A DNA stretch of 64,000 nt from Trichuris trichiura (Eukaryota > Nematoda > Enoplea > Trichinellida > Trichuridae). A program made the translations under genes and the position numbers. The stretch is taken from NCBI GenBank assembly GCA_037903355.1, contig JBAJFE010000050.1, positions 992,001-1,056,000 of the forward strand. The letters run 5' to 3'. Under the pieces are notes generated by a model. The model ran no database searches, had not been told where the DNA came from, and saw only the letters and a list, made by a program, of their open reading frames with translations. How positions within the stretch are numbered: position 1 is the stretch's first letter; each line of letters starts with the position of its first letter. Of the stretch, positions 43,601 through 57,900 are shown piece after piece.

Positions 43601-44218
43601 TCTGCGCTTTTAGACCGGAGACGAAAACGCCGAGAAGGTCAAGCACTTCGTCAACAACCTGAAAGACAAGTTGAATCCTTCCAATCTGAGTCTCTACTTG
43701 GAGTCGTTTATGCGTCGCACCGATTTGTCCGGCGACTTGGCCGAAAAGCTGAAGTAAGCCTGGCTGTCATCCGGTTGCCATACGCCTTTCTGACAGGGGC
43801 TAATTTAAGAGTCGAAGCGTTGCTTGTTGTCGGCTCCAAAGCTTCTCACCTGCACACCATTTACACGATGCATCAAAATATGAGCAAGCACAATTCGACG
43901 CTGCTTGTCGTGGACGACGTCGGAGACGTTCTAACCGAGGCGGTTAGTTGCCCATAAGTAAATGCAGGTTTTTCAAAAAACAATGTATTTCAGCCTGAAA
44001 AACTAACTCGTGCTCTCATCCTGTTCTGCAAAGGTTGCGGAGTTCGTAAGCGCTTGCCCATCTGTCAATAAAGATAATCGTTGATGAAATTTTGCTATTT
44101 AGTCAGCGGTATCAGCATTCCTGGAATGGAGCTGCAAAGGACCTTGTCCAGTTCGATGGAGGAGGCGGACAGACCTCGCAAGTTGTCGCTAACGAAAAGT
44201 CCAAGTCCGCAGCCTTGA
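40656..44218 (+). CDS. NDRG-family (N-myc downstream-regulated) protein
   Basis: Twelve exons: 40656-40685, 42663-42713, 42763-42826, 42887-43004, 43053-43115, 43167-43227, 43281-43367, 43429-43506, 43614-43753, 43810-43942, 43994-44045 and 44103-44218; 993 nt, 330 aa, all phases consistent. It is an alpha/beta-hydrolase fold protein without catalytic activity in known members. Signatures: 'TMFLTCHDIGANH', 'PSLDKIAQDLVHVLDYF', 'VVGLGEGAGANVMCRFA', 'TWDYLIFHKFGG', 'NNLKDKLNPSNLSLYLESF' and 'EALLVVGSKASHLHT'. The nucleophile elbow G-L-G-E-G (115-119) lacks Ser, as expected for the family. The Ser-rich end 'LQRTLSSSMEEADRPRKLSL' resembles the phosphorylated tails of NDRG proteins. Intron 1 is 2.0 kb. 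Confidence 0.9.
42299..42634 (-). CDS. Antisense open frame in NDRG intron 1, unknown
   Basis: 111-codon frame wholly inside NDRG intron 1, opposite strand. It has a basic N-terminal half with several Cys ('CPRKCNRRKLTFKQRPKGD') and a plausible folded second half ('MEYSAKHQVNICDGNVCQSL'). No family recognised. It may be a nested gene or chance; length and amino-acid makeup are the only evidence. Confidence 0.25.
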   Translation of the reverse strand: MLRQFDCKHLKSRGILTLVGDWLCSISNAKLRSKQSRQSAGCPRKCNRRKLTFKQRPKGDVFMFPIMDGKEMEYSAKHQVNICDGNVCQSLPELIKALRQLHLPLYSMGAA

Positions 44219-44635
44219 CAGCGCCAAAGTCAGCCAACATCCAATCAGTTTTACCGCACCTTTTTTTAAATTTTACTTCTCACCCTCTCTCTCTGTTGCA
44301 ATTATGCTGTCTCTCTTTGGGCACTTCCATTGAAGACTCAAAAAAATCCAGGCTGACTAAATTCACTTCTTTAATTTATAATTGGTCTCACATTTTTCTT
44401 TCATATTTCTTCCTCTTTTTCTAACGCGGCCTAACTCGACAAGTTTTGATTATAAAGGCCCACCGTATGGTTCCTTAGCGTCCGATACTGCCCCATCTTT
44501 TTTTTTGACACAACGTATTCTATTCATTTTCTTTTTTGCGTTAGAATCGGTGCGTGATTATTACTATTATTTTTATTACTGTTATATGCTCAGTTTTTAT
44601 TATTAATAATTAGACAGTAAAGGTTAGGCCGTATC
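44219..44635. other. Convergent 3' ends of NDRG and ACP genes
   Basis: 417 bp, rich in pyrimidine tracts, between two convergent stop codons. No coding potential seen. Confidence 0.55.
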
Positions 44636-45951
<1,316 letters not shown>

Positions 45952-46391
45952 GGCACTAGAAAAAAACTTGCGTCAAACTGCGTAACTAAATACATAATTA
46001 GAAAATACCGCTATCGGCAAGAGAGGAAAAAATTCTTGTCCGCCGTGTAGTTCAAGATGACTGACTGCTGCTTTGGCAACGAAATTGACTTTACGGAACG
46101 AAAACAAAGGTTCCAAAAACGCTGAAATACAGTAAGGAAGTAGTTTGCAAGTGCAATCTTTTGCGTAAGCTCTTTAACACTCAATCCGTGAAACCGAGGG
46201 ATTATGTAAGAACTTTTTCAACTTGCACTTGCTTTGTTTGATTGCTGTGCTTGAGAGAACCTCCGTTAGACGTAAAGTATGTTAGAAAAAATGCAGAAAT
46301 TGGAATTGTACCTTTTACGTAAAAGCTTACTGTAATTCATTGCGTTTCGTCCTAAGCTTTTTGTCGTTTTTACATTTCTACTGCTTTTTCA
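45952..46391. promoter_or_regulatory. Bidirectional upstream region, ACP and TFPT
   Basis: The two start codons face away from each other 440 bp apart, which implies a shared promoter region. No specific box is identified. Confidence 0.5.
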
Positions 46392-47002
46392 ATGGTTGAC
46401 GAGCCACGTTGTCCTGATCCGCCTGCGGATGCTACAACATCATCTGAGCAAACATACGCGGTCAAGTATGATCTTCTGCTGAAGGAGTACAAAAGAACGG
46501 AACAGGTTTTTACCATAGCCTTTGTCGAACGTCGCGTCTCGATTAGTCGTTTTTTAGATGACAATGCGCATCCAAAATAGACTGCGAAATACCGAAGCGC
46601 AAATAAGCGAGTTGATCAAGTTGAAAAGGTCTTTTTTCGTTGAGTTTAAGGCTCTATCTGTTGACGTAATATTTGAAGAGCTTTGATTCAAAGATTGCTC
46701 AGCTACGGAGACAGGTTTATGGATGTCTGCTTGGAAATTCCCGATTTGGTAATTTATTCCTTCTTTTCAAAGACCTTTTGCAGCTTCGTAGCGTAGTTTC
46801 AAATTTTGGCTTAGATTGTTCTTTTTTTTGAAGAAAATAATTTTAGGAGCCTGGCGCCATGGTAGAAGACGAAATTATTGACAAAGTAGCCGATGTTCAC
46901 TTCACGAATTCTACTACTTCTACCGCAAAGCGACAACGTTCCGAAAAGTCTTCAAATGCTTCCAAGAAACCCGCTGGGTCCTCAAACACTTCCGGTGGTT
47001 GA
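46392..47002 (+). CDS. TFPT: TFPT / INO80 complex subunit F homologue
   Basis: Exons 46392-46505, 46558-46628, 46679-46748 and 46847-47002 total 411 nt, 136 aa, all phases consistent. TFPT (FB1) is a small coiled-coil subunit of the INO80 chromatin-remodelling complex. The match is the core 'KYDLLLKEYKRTEQ', 'RIQNRLRNTEAQISELIKLK' and 'ALIQRLLSYGDRF', corresponding to the KY...IEQ...RL...L..SYGD pattern of the human protein. The end is Ser/Lys-rich ('AKRQRSEKSSNASKKPAGSS'), as expected for a nuclear factor. It is shorter than human TFPT because the acidic N-terminal and long C-terminal extensions are absent. Confidence 0.78.
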
Positions 47003-48620
47003 TCAAAAAATGGCACCCGTCAACTTGCCATACTATTTGCATTTTTGGACAAGTTGTGTATGTTTATCGCATACAAGAAAAGCATATCCCCTTGCGTCAA
47101 TGTGTGTAGTCTGCATAGCCGTATTTCTTGAAGAATTTGTTCAATTAGCTGTCTTTAAAGCGCTTATCGGCGCGAAATGGATCGCATAACAAAGTGGAGG
47201 TTAGAGAGTTGCTTGAACATTTTTTTGTCGTTAAGTCTTAATAATGTTCAGGTTCGTTACCTACAGTTATTGTACAATAGGTTCTTTGCGCATCCGTTAT
47301 TGTTTGAGACTGGAGAAGACCATATTGCGCCGAGAAACATTCGCTGAATAAATGTTACGCGTAGTGCTGCTTTATCATGCAGATTTCCACGCAAATCGAA
47401 ATTATGAGCATTTGGAAGTCCTCTTTGGTGCCATTGTTGAATTTGTTGAAATGGCAGACTTTGAGAGATGCTGGCATTGATGGAATATCGAACGAGCTTG
47501 TAAAATATCTGGCCAGTATTTGGTAAGGAACTTTTATTCACCTCTATCCAACAAAACGAAGTCCTATTTGAAATTAAGAACTTATAATCGTGTTAACGTG
47601 CAGTTAAGCATTCTGTATATATACAGGATGCTTTATTGCATGTTAATATGATTGTAAAATGGTAATTTTTAATTTTACACAACGACCAGATGCTCCTAGT
47701 CATATTTTCCTGACGAAGCCGTCTACGTACCGTCTTGCTTCACGTGTTTTACAGCCGGTACCACTGTTGAGCTTGTACTCGTTTTTAAAAACGTATACGA
47801 TCAAATCTATTTAGGATAAAAGTTTTTAATTGAAATATTTAGACGTCTTTTTCCTGCAGATAATTGAAGCATAAAAGAGAACATTGTTTCGAAAGGTACC
47901 TGACTTCCTTTGACTTAAAACAGTTTGCCGCGTAACGTTTTCGACCTGGTTCTACCACGTTTTTATTATAGCTTTTCCGAGAGCTGCCTAAGAATTTGTT
48001 TTGCCTTAAGCTTACAAGTCTGTAAAACTAGAGTTCCTCTATCGAAGAAGTACGACGACTTAAGCATATTGGGAATCAACATTCATTTTCCAATCGATAA
48101 GGTTTAACTTCGATGCTGTCATTTTTAATAAGTAAAGCTATACTGCCAAATAGGAGAATAGACGGCATGTAGTTGTTATTCTTTTAATTATGCTTTGCGG
48201 AATGAAGTTTTAGTGACATACGGTCGGGTTATAGTTGCAACATTTCCACTTGGGCAATTCGCGGGCCTTTCTGAAACGTGTGCCACTGTTAGGTATGAAA
48301 AACATTTTCCTTTCCATGATTTCGTACTCACATGACGTAATTGTGCTTGAGGGCATTCTTGAAACGAAGAAGGGTACTTTCATGGGCTTGTTATTTCCTT
48401 ATTTTTCAGATATTTTGCAAGTCGCGTTTAGGTGCGGTGCACTGGTTTTGAATAGATCTTAAAACCATTAAATATTTAAGCTGACGTACAGATTCCCGGT
48501 TTTTACCTTTTTTCCAACTTGCTCGGCTTGTTGAGATGAATAAACTTTTCTCACAAGGCACAGCTGCTGGACAGTCGTGCGTAAAGTTTGAAAAGCGAAT
48601 GGTGGTCATTGAGCAGCTTA
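47003..48620 (+). other. Exon-like fragments not assembled into a gene
   Basis: Several plus-strand pieces look coding. About 47172-47337 can be read as a 55-codon frame containing 'VRYLQLLYNRFFAHPLLFET'. 47386-47526 reads 'LLKWQTLRDAGIDGISNELV' and is followed by gtaagg. Around 48012-48102 is 'VPLSKKYDDLSILGINIHFP'; around 48222-48293 is 'VIVATFPLGQFAGLSETCAT', ending at gtatga. I could not find a consistent splice chain or a family. It may be one multi-exon gene, and a small palindrome sits at about 47608-47633. Confidence 0.3.
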
Positions 48621-51600
48621 TGTTTTATTCATACTGTTCCGTTGAGCGTAAGAGCGGGGCATTTCCGGTTGTTCGAATGGACCAGCGTTTAATCGCCCAT
48701 TTGCACCTAAAATGAAATTGCCACCTTTTAAGGCTGCCAAACGTCTCGCCAATCAGATGCGGACAGGCGACGAACGCAGACGGAGCTGGAAAAAATCGAA
48801 ATTGACAATTTGCCAGCAGCCCTTTTCGCGGCTAAAATTCGCATATGGCCACCGGAAAGTTGCGGCGCAAGTTGCGCATTTAATGCCAAAGCAGTTAAGC
48901 TACTTCGTACGCTACTAGCCGCGGGCTGAACCAACCCATTGAACTTCATTCATAGAAAAGCATCAATGTACCTGGTCTTTTCAACGATTGCCGGCATATA
49001 GAAAACCGGTAAGTGCTTCGTAGGTTCACTTTTATTTCCTTTCGTAAATGTCCCAGACAGTAGCAAACTTAGCCTACTCACAGCGACCTTAGCGTTAGAG
49101 CCAGAGTAAGTAGTTCTAAGGCTTACAGCAAAAGGCTCATGTCCATTTTTGTCCCGAAAGCTTTATGACGGCCTTTGTGTCCAGCATGTCATTTCTACGA
49201 TAACCTACGAATTGAGAAACTCGCCAGAGAGCAATACTTTAGAAGTGCGAGAGAGTTTTACCCTTGAGCATCATTTCCACCGCGCATACCATGCAACCCT
49301 TCCGTCTGACGCGCAGGTAAACTACGAAAGTGAGTTGTAGTGGCTTTGCGCAACGTGGTGAAAGTCGTCCGAACTAAAATTTGAATAAATATGACTCAGC
49401 ATGTGCGCTAGGACACCTTGGTAAGAGAATATCTCAAATATGCAAATGAAAGTTCCGTGATTTGCTTCTTGACGCCGCTGCGTACTCGCGATTCTTTTCA
49501 GATGCATAATTTAAAAATCTTGCTGTTTTATGTCATCGATTTTTCTGTTTAATGTAAACTTTTGGTTGGATTCTTCAAGGGCAAATCAAATTCATTCTGT
49601 CGCCATAGTTACCGCTCCGTTGGACTCGTTAAAACGCCGGTCCACTTTTCTCACTTGAAATGGCGTATACGTGACTATGAGAAACACTGAAGAAAGATTC
49701 CTTTGCCTCTTTAACGGGTGAATTATGCCGCGCATGTTAGTAATATAATTTCTGCAATAATCTCCGTTTGAAATTTCGGCTAACTCTCAGTTTGCTAGTC
49801 GGAGCATTGGAGAAGGAAAATTTAATATTTAATAAGCCGAGCACAACCTTATAAACACGTATTAATGATGCATTAATAAAAAATAGAGCTCGGTAGAACA
49901 AATGAAGGCATTGAAGAATTATCCCGTTCGTTTCTTAATCACTACAATTGTTTAGACAGTGACGTAATTGCTTTTTTTATGACGTCATAATTTATCAACT
50001 ATTTGAAAATGTGAAGCTGTAGTTATATTATTATTAATAATATATTAATAGCTTGCTATTAAGCTGTCTTATGGTTAGCTCATTTGCTTATGTTCATTTG
50101 TAAAGCAAAGGTGTCCCCTTCTTGGCGGTAAGAAGTTTTCTTCGCTGTATTCTACAAGTACGCTTCGCGTTAACTTTTAAAAAATCGTATACGATCTTCG
50201 CCGGCTCAGTTAAGCGTTCAAGCAGAAGGCTATAACGACTTCTTGTTGACGATAGTTTTTCAGATTCAAATTCGCCTGGTTGAGTCGCATTTGTTTTTCG
50301 CATACTTGTTCAGTGAGATATCGTGTTGTACAAACGTTTAATACAGTTCGTTTAGTTCATTCGGGCGGGCAAACACTTTTTTGTATGTTTACTTGCTGCT
50401 CTTGTAATTGAGGCGGAAGAACGAAGATAGCGGAAAGTCGTTATAAAAAATTTGAATACCTATCTATCTATAGGCTGAACGAGTGGCCAAATTTGAAATC
50501 AATGCCGGAAACGCAGTGTCATTTTAGCCCACTTCACTTCCCGTTACGTGTTTGGTCTTTTAAAATTCTGCCGGTCGCAGTTTGAATTTTCAAGGAAGCT
50601 TTCTTCGAGCTTTAAGGGAAAATAGTCAGGCAAAAAAAGTGCAATCGATCTTTTTAATGCGGCTGTCCTACTGTTCGAATCGGCTGCCAAATAGACTGGT
50701 ATTTAAAAATGTATTTATTAGGAGGTCGGCGGTTCGTCGTAAATCATCAATTCATTTTGTCTAATATCTTCGGCGGTTCCCAGAAGATCGCCCGCGTGAC
50801 ATATAGGATAATTTTGTTTCATCAACGACAGAGCGCGGGCTCGCGCGCGCGATCGTTTGAAATAAATTGCGTTTGGCAGTTCGTTTCCAAAACGGTTACA
50901 AAATTGTGCCGTTGTCGAAGGCGTTTCCGTCCGGCACTTGCGCGACGAAGCTTTCTTTGGAGCCTACAGCGTAGCCGTTTAAAGAAACGGATGGTATTGA
51001 TCTCCAAAACTGCTGGCCATATTCGAATAGGCGCCTGTCGCAATGCCTAAATAGGAATACGCCGTTTTATGTTGAGAATCCATATTGTTGACGCTTAGCG
51101 ATTCAAGCTTTTGAAAAGCGGTCTGTCGAATGCCCAGATCGAGTGGAGAGCATTTGAAAACTCTGCGGGCGAATAGAAGGGCTCAAAGTTTCAAGATTCT
51201 GTCGTAAATTTTTTCCCCAGCTTAATTGCTGTCAATAAAGCTCTCCGTCTCTCTCCACGCGAGTTGACATTGGTTTGCGACTTGAGAGCATTTGTTTCCA
51301 TTAGCTTATTGAACGCAATTCCATTGTTTGCTCTTTTGTAAAGGGAATAAATGACCATATTGTTAATTTTATCCGACCGTCCCCAAGCGAAAGGAAAAAA
51401 ATGTCTGATGCTCAGGCGGACGTGGGTAGTACGATATATTTCGCAAGCGGTGACAGACGTCGCGGTTTTGCCGACGAAAAAGAAATTATTTCGTTGTACG
51501 CTTTTACAATAACTCTTGCCGCGTCAAAGAAACTGAATTTAGCATTGATGAAAATAATTTATTTTGAAGAGCGATTGATTTCCACCTATGTCGATCAGTT

Positions 51601-52362
51601 ACCGTTTATTCTCCGTCCGCTGTTTTCTCGCGGCTCGAACGCCTCGGGAAAATAAATGCAACGCAATCTAACTTCTGATTAGCGAAACGTCGAGAATTGA
51701 ATTTTAAAGCTCATTTGCTTCATTCAAACGAAGCTGCGCGCGTCAGTTTTCTCCGACGGGTTGCGCGAGGCGTGCCGGCTAACAAGACGTTAACAAATAA
51801 AACAATTGTGCCCCAATGAAACCGCGCCGAAAGGAATAGACGATTTTTTTTCCCGAAATTCTTTGAGCGGAAGTTGCCGCGCTGTTACTCGCAAGAAGTA
51901 GACATGCGGGCAAGCAGAATTGTCGCTCAACAAAGCTCCTGAAAAATCGTGCTATTTTTTACCGATAGTCTTTCATTCATTCAGTTCTGGAATATTCCAT
52001 TTAAATACTTCATTGAAAGGCGAATGAATTATTCATGATTTCAGCTTGCTTAAGCACTACGCAGAGCTATAGCTTAGCCTGCGGGATATTCATTAGCAAA
52101 AAATGAACTTCCTACGTGGTACGTATGCTTTTTCAACTGTTCAACTATTCTGCAGAGTTCAGCGGTTGACCTTTTAAGGTTTGCGAAAATATATTCTCAA
52201 AAATCTGCAATGATGCACGAATATTGGCATACACCAGTTGGCCATAGATCAAATGCCGTTATCCATGCATATAGTGAACGCGGGAACGCGCACCAGCAAT
52301 CTTAGCAGCGCTTGTAAATTTAAAAATGTATTAAATGTGACTTCTTAGTACGGGACTGTGGA

Positions 52363-52435
52363 TTTTCATGTTGCACTCTTTCTTATACGGAATGTAGGTC
52401 CTACATTTCGTATAAGAAAGAGCGCAACATGAAAA
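52363..52435. repeat. Near-perfect 36-bp-arm palindrome
   Basis: 52363-52398 and 52400-52435 are reverse complements with two mismatches and a single central base. Each arm contains 'ctctttcttatacg' or its complement. With no loop it is an inverted duplication rather than an obvious microRNA hairpin. Confidence 0.85.
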
Positions 52436-54758
52436 ATGTAATAATGAGAAAATACTTTGTTTTCAGTGACTAGGAAATGGAGGAATTAATTTCCGAGGTG
52501 GGCGCTTACTTTCCGTGAAACGTTTGCTTTAAAAGCTGCTCCTCTGTAGCGAGCGGGAGGTCGGTCCAACAACGGCGGGAAGCAATATCGAGCTTTTAGC
52601 CAGCTTATAGGCGACCAGGGCGCTCACTTGAGCATTTGTCGAATAGCTCAAGGCGGGACGCATCGGTTCACTTTCTTGCGTCCATTAGGAAGACGGCGCC
52701 CGCCTCAATCGGGTACGTTGTTTCAGAAAATGCAAATAAGCATGTAAGCAAGTGGAAAGAATCAATTTATTTCACTTAGTTTTTCCGTTGCCCAAATTTG
52801 GCAGCGGACAAGCGAACAGAAGGATCGGTCACCAAAGGGCGCCTAGATTCGACGTTGGCTAAGGCGTAAGAGAGTGCGCGCGCTGACGTTCTTATAAGTG
52901 GAATGCGTCCGCGGGGTATAAGAGCAATTAAAGCAGAAATGTTTGCGCATAAGCGCGACGGTCGAAATTGCTTTCCCATCTTTAAACGCGAGCGGATATT
53001 CGTTCCAATAGCCAACAAGGAGACACTCCGCTCTTTATTTTTTAAAAAACTCTCCGCGTGCAAGCTTCGTTGGTATTTATTTGTTATTGCAAGCGGACGT
53101 TAAGGTGAAAAATAGCGGCTGGCCTTTCGCGCCTTTTCTCCTTCGCTCCGCTAATAAATAGGGCATTTTCAAGCCGAACGCGTCGGCAAAAAGAGTCGCG
53201 TTTGTTTTCAACAAAAGCAAGATAAATAGAGACGATATGTCCATTTCCTGTTGGAATGCGCTGCCAAGCAAGCTGGCATGTTGCAAATTTCAATCTTAGG
53301 CTTTGCGTAACTCGAAACGCACTAAGTTCTCTTCAAAGATGTGCGTCACATTTAGAAGCGGAGTATATAAATAATATTTCTTCTCTTGCGTTGAAACAAC
53401 GCTCTTTATCAGCTTTGCTGTAATGGTCAATTTTCATAGACTTGGCAGAAAGTATAGCTATTATCTGTTCGTCTGTATATGTCTATGATAACAGAAAGAC
53501 TATCCGCGGCCTTATCTGATTATTGGCAGTGATGAATTCAACTGCAGTAACTCAGTCGTGGTTAGCTTAAATTCATAGTATGCCTTACACGTGGGATTTT
53601 CTGTCTAAGAGCTGCGCCTAGCTGCATACCAACCATATAAGAGACGCGTGCGCGTAAGAGGAAAAATAGTCTTTCATTTTTCGGCGTCAATATTTCCATT
53701 CTCTTTCCCTTAACGTTCAGTGACTTGAGGCACCCGGAGATAAAGATGGAATCAGGAAATGCGTTTTGAAAATAAATGACAACGGGGCATCGTTTACGCA
53801 TGCATGCTTAGTTATGCATCATTCTACATTGCCGGCGGTTAAGTATTACGGAAGAGATGCACGTGTTCAAGACTTTGATCACTTGGCGGAGAAGAGTGAA
53901 CTCGAGAGAAAAAAAGAACATTTCTTGGCATGTCTGCCATCCGCTGACGGCAAAAGATGCAGATGCAATGGGTTTGCCTACGCGCGGCAAGTCATCTGAT
54001 ACGCATGATAAGAGTGCTTTAGAGATTAACAGGTCGTTTAAAACAAGTCCAGTTGTTCGCCAACGACAGAAGGGCCGTTGCCGGCAAAAAAGGACAAAAG
54101 CTTAACTGCCATGCGCCAACCTGATTGGATGGAAGGGCGGAAAAATAGGCGACTATTCATTTAGGCAATTGAGGAAGCCGCGTCGCGTGTTGAGAGACTT
54201 TCTTCTGGCGGCGTAAAAGTTTAGCGATGCACTTTTGCCATTTGAAAAAATAACAGCCTACGCTTTACACCACATTTTAGAAACGGACGGCAGCCCGCAA
54301 TATAACGCGCTCCGCAAAGCATTTCGCTGCAAACAACCTTAGCTCGAATCAACCTAGTCGATGTTTTGCCACCGTTGGGAAGTCGGCGAACTTTTAGCTT
54401 TCCTTTTTAGGTAGGTTTAAAAGACTTCTTACATTTGCCCTCCGTACAGTGATAGCGATAGTATGTTGACGAGCTAAAATTGTCCGTTAGTCAAAAAGTT
54501 GCCTAAAACTTGGCTGATGGCTCTTTTTTTGCATGAGCAAAGTCGGATTGTTTTTTGAAAAGAGTATCAAGTGGCATTTCGCTTCGACTAGAACACCTGT
54601 TTGAAACTGAGCGTTCGATTTGCTTTTTGACGTTCGCTTCGTCGTCGTCCGAAGAGGAGTTGCGGCGATATTGCAAAATAGACGAGTTTGTTAACCGCTG
54701 TTCAGCGGTTTTGATCAAAAGCTAAAGCGACCAAGAACCGATTGACCAATCGCTGTTA

Positions 54759-54961
54759 CCGTGTTTCCCCCATAATAAGACCTGGTCTTATATTTATTTT
54801 TCCTTCAAAAAACATGGTGTACTACGATTGCAGGTACCACACTCTACAATTGTTCATTTATTTATGCGCAGAAGCCCATACGAAGCGTAAATGTAAAGGA
54901 AGAAAAATACTGCAGCTAAGGCTTATTCTCAGTGGAGGTCTTATTATTAGGGAAAGCGCGG
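54759..54961. mobile_element. 203-bp MITE with TA target duplication
   Basis: Terminal inverted repeats of about 28 bp: left 'ccgtgtttcccccataataa', right end complement 'ccgcgctttccctaataata', both followed by gacct. A TA dinucleotide flanks each side (54757-54758 and 54962-54963). There is no coding capacity. TA duplication and size suggest a nonautonomous Tc1/mariner-type element. Confidence 0.75.
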
Positions 54962-57900
54962 TACTTTGCTGACACCTAAGGCTAAAAATACAAGGTTTGT
55001 TATACCAGCCAATTTCGCAAAGTATAGCCAAAGGCGAGTAGCAGAAAATCTTTAATTTCCCTATATGGCCAAGGGATGTCGGCAGTTCGCCTAGGCCCAT
55101 TGTTTCATTATCTCGCAATTAGACGAATGGAAGAAGCCCGCAGAGAAAGCTTTAATTTCTCGTCGTCTCATCGAGTTCAATGTCTTCTTGCTACGAAGGC
55201 TAAAAGACGAGATAGCGGTTCTCATAGGCGACGCGAGATTTTACTAGGCATCCCTTACTTCCTCTAATCAAGAGAGCATTTTCAAAATTTTTCAAAAGCC
55301 CTCTTCGTACTTTGTCACGCGGGAAATGCGTTAAATAGAATCAAACCCGCTTTCATGAGCTGATATGCCGCATTGCTATACGTGCTAATTTCCGAGCTTG
55401 TGTAAAGGTAAATTCCTTGCCGGCAGCCAATGGGATGCAAATGCGTGGAAATACACGACGCGCGTTTTTCCCTTGAAAAGGTAATGAATATGCTAATTTT
55501 TTTACATAATATTTATTAATCTAAGCCGATTGAAATGCAGTGGGACTGCTTAGTGGTCACTACTTATTATTTGATATGTACGCGAGGCGTTACTACTAAG
55601 CGGCTCTCTGCCCGTCTGTCAGGTTTGCTAGCATCTGACAGCTTTTAAATCGGATATGCGTAGCCTGAGGAACTTTGAAAGCTGCTTTTATTTAAAATAA
55701 TGCCAAAAGGCCAAATGCTATAGAACGGCCGTCCGAATTGAGTTGCAGTGATGCAGACCAGATCTGTAAGCGAACCTTGGAGAAAAGCAGTGACTTTCTT
55801 TCCAGCGCGAACGCGTAATGGAGTGGAATGTTCGATATCGTAATTGAAGCCCTGAACTACTTAGTTTAGACTTTTTCATCCCTACCGTAGAATTGAGAGG
55901 TAAACACGTCAGGGATTACTAAGGTTGTTAGCTTGGAAGGATGGGTCCTCAGGTGCTCTCTTGCGTCGCTGTCACGAAACGTTGAACAGGTGCAAAATGG
56001 GGACGTGAGCATTTGCCGTTGCGCGTCAACGCGAAGAAGCGCGGGATTGCCAGAGCAATGGCTGGCAACAACGGTTGGCCTTTCTGTGAAAATCTGTCAG
56101 CCGTTTGGAACTTTGGAGTTTGATACTTTTGTGCTGCCAGTCCGAAGTGCTCGACGACGACTTGGCTGCTTGCCCGAGCAAAAGACAGCCGTCCCTGAAA
56201 GCGAATCAATATCTTTGATTTCGTTGGCCACATGTTCGTCGTCGTACTGCTTGGACGATGGCGGCTTACGCAGTCTTTCTTGAGTCATCATTTATCAGGT
56301 TACCAGCATCAAATGGCTTCAGAGTGGTTCCGGTCCGTTGCCGCATTGTCTGATGGGTCGCGCAGGTGAAAAGATGCAGTCCGCTTATCAAACCGTTTTC
56401 CGATCCTTTTATGGCGTTCCACAGGGACACTGCTCATCGAGGTATTGCATACTTCGCGCTCTTGCTCGTACGCCAAGCTGACGCGCAACTTTTACGTCCC
56501 CTCGTCTTCTAAAGGCGTTTAGTTTATGCTTTATTTCTCTTCCATTTAAAAACAGTACATCCCCTTAGTATAAACGCTGCCAAAAGCGCTTGTCGCCGCC
56601 ATCTTCGAATCCTCCGTCCACAATTGTTGACTAATTGCAATGCCGCAACAAAGCGTGGAAATCTTATTCCGCTCCTTTCAATGCGTCGACTTTTCGTGCC
56701 AGCTTTGCGTTTGGCCAATGGCGGTCTTAATGGCGCCATTATTCGCCCGCCGATTGCCCCTTGCAGGTTAGCTGACCAAATTTGGCTACGAATTGAAAAT
56801 TAGACGACTCGCGAAGCAATAAGACTTGAGAGAATAGGTAAAATCTTGAGGCGTCAAAGCGTAGGCCGCGCAAAGATGCAACTAAGCATAAGTCGCATAT
56901 GAGTCGGAATTAATTGCCAAAAATGGTTTTTTTTCTAATATGCTAATGTGATTTTAAAAATTAACAATACCGCGCGTTACAGCGCCTTCCATCAAAGGCA
57001 GAATGCATACAAAGTCGCTTAGTAAAGGTTGTGTATCAAACATAGTCAGCATAATAGCTATAGCAACTTTGCATTGTATCTTGTTGCTAATTAAAACCGT
57101 TTATTGGCATGCTTCAATGGTTGGACGATGATTAGCCGGAATTGTCGATTTAATGGCAGTTAGGCTATCCAGGCGCTCGATTTTCCAATTATCCGCTCAT
57201 GAGCGGTTTTCATTTCGCAGAGGTGTTTCCGAAGGTAACGTAACACCTGGGATTGCTTCGTCAACATCCCCACCAACAAGTTTGCGGTTTAGACATTTGC
57301 GCAAAGTCGTTGTCACCCTAAGAACGCGATAGTTTTTCGATCTGTCGACTTCCTCACAGCTTTATCAATCGGTTTTCAATTTCGGATGTATTTTCGGCTA
57401 ATAAGGTTTTGTTGCTACGGAGATCTTCCGTCAGGGCCGCTCTTTCCCGCGCTTCCAATTGATTTTTATCCAAGGGTGAAAGACTCTAAGGACGCGTCAG
57501 ATAAGAAACAATCAGCCTAATTTGCATATGCGCTTTTAAGTCAAAAGCTCGGAGACTTTTAGCTTGTCAAAGCGTGCTCTGACTCGCCGAGTTGACAGCC
57601 CCTCTCAAAAAAGGCTCGCGCGGGTTTTTGCCCGCAATGTATGCCCCAACCTGCTTCTGACAACTCCCTTTTCATTCTATTAATATTAATTAATAGAGTG
57701 CGCTTTCCTACGCTGCTTAAGGCGCGCATGCTTGCAAGCTAGAGTGGTGCTGCAAAATGTTGGTTCGCATTAAGGGAAAATTGCCAGTTATGCAATGCCG
57801 ACCCCCCGTATGCGAAGTGGTCAAGCTGTTAATAAAGATAATTTCGTTTATGCCCTTCGCTTGGCCCGCCGATCAAAACAAGCGTTTGTTGAAAATGGAC

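Noticed and set aside
47608..47633. 26-bp palindrome around tatata as a possible regulatory or microRNA hairpin
   Set aside because: Too short, and likely by chance in an AT-rich stretch.
55933..56291. Overlapping open frames on both strands (up to 116 codons)
   Set aside because: Mutually antisense, no domain, no splice context; typical of GC-rich noncoding DNA.
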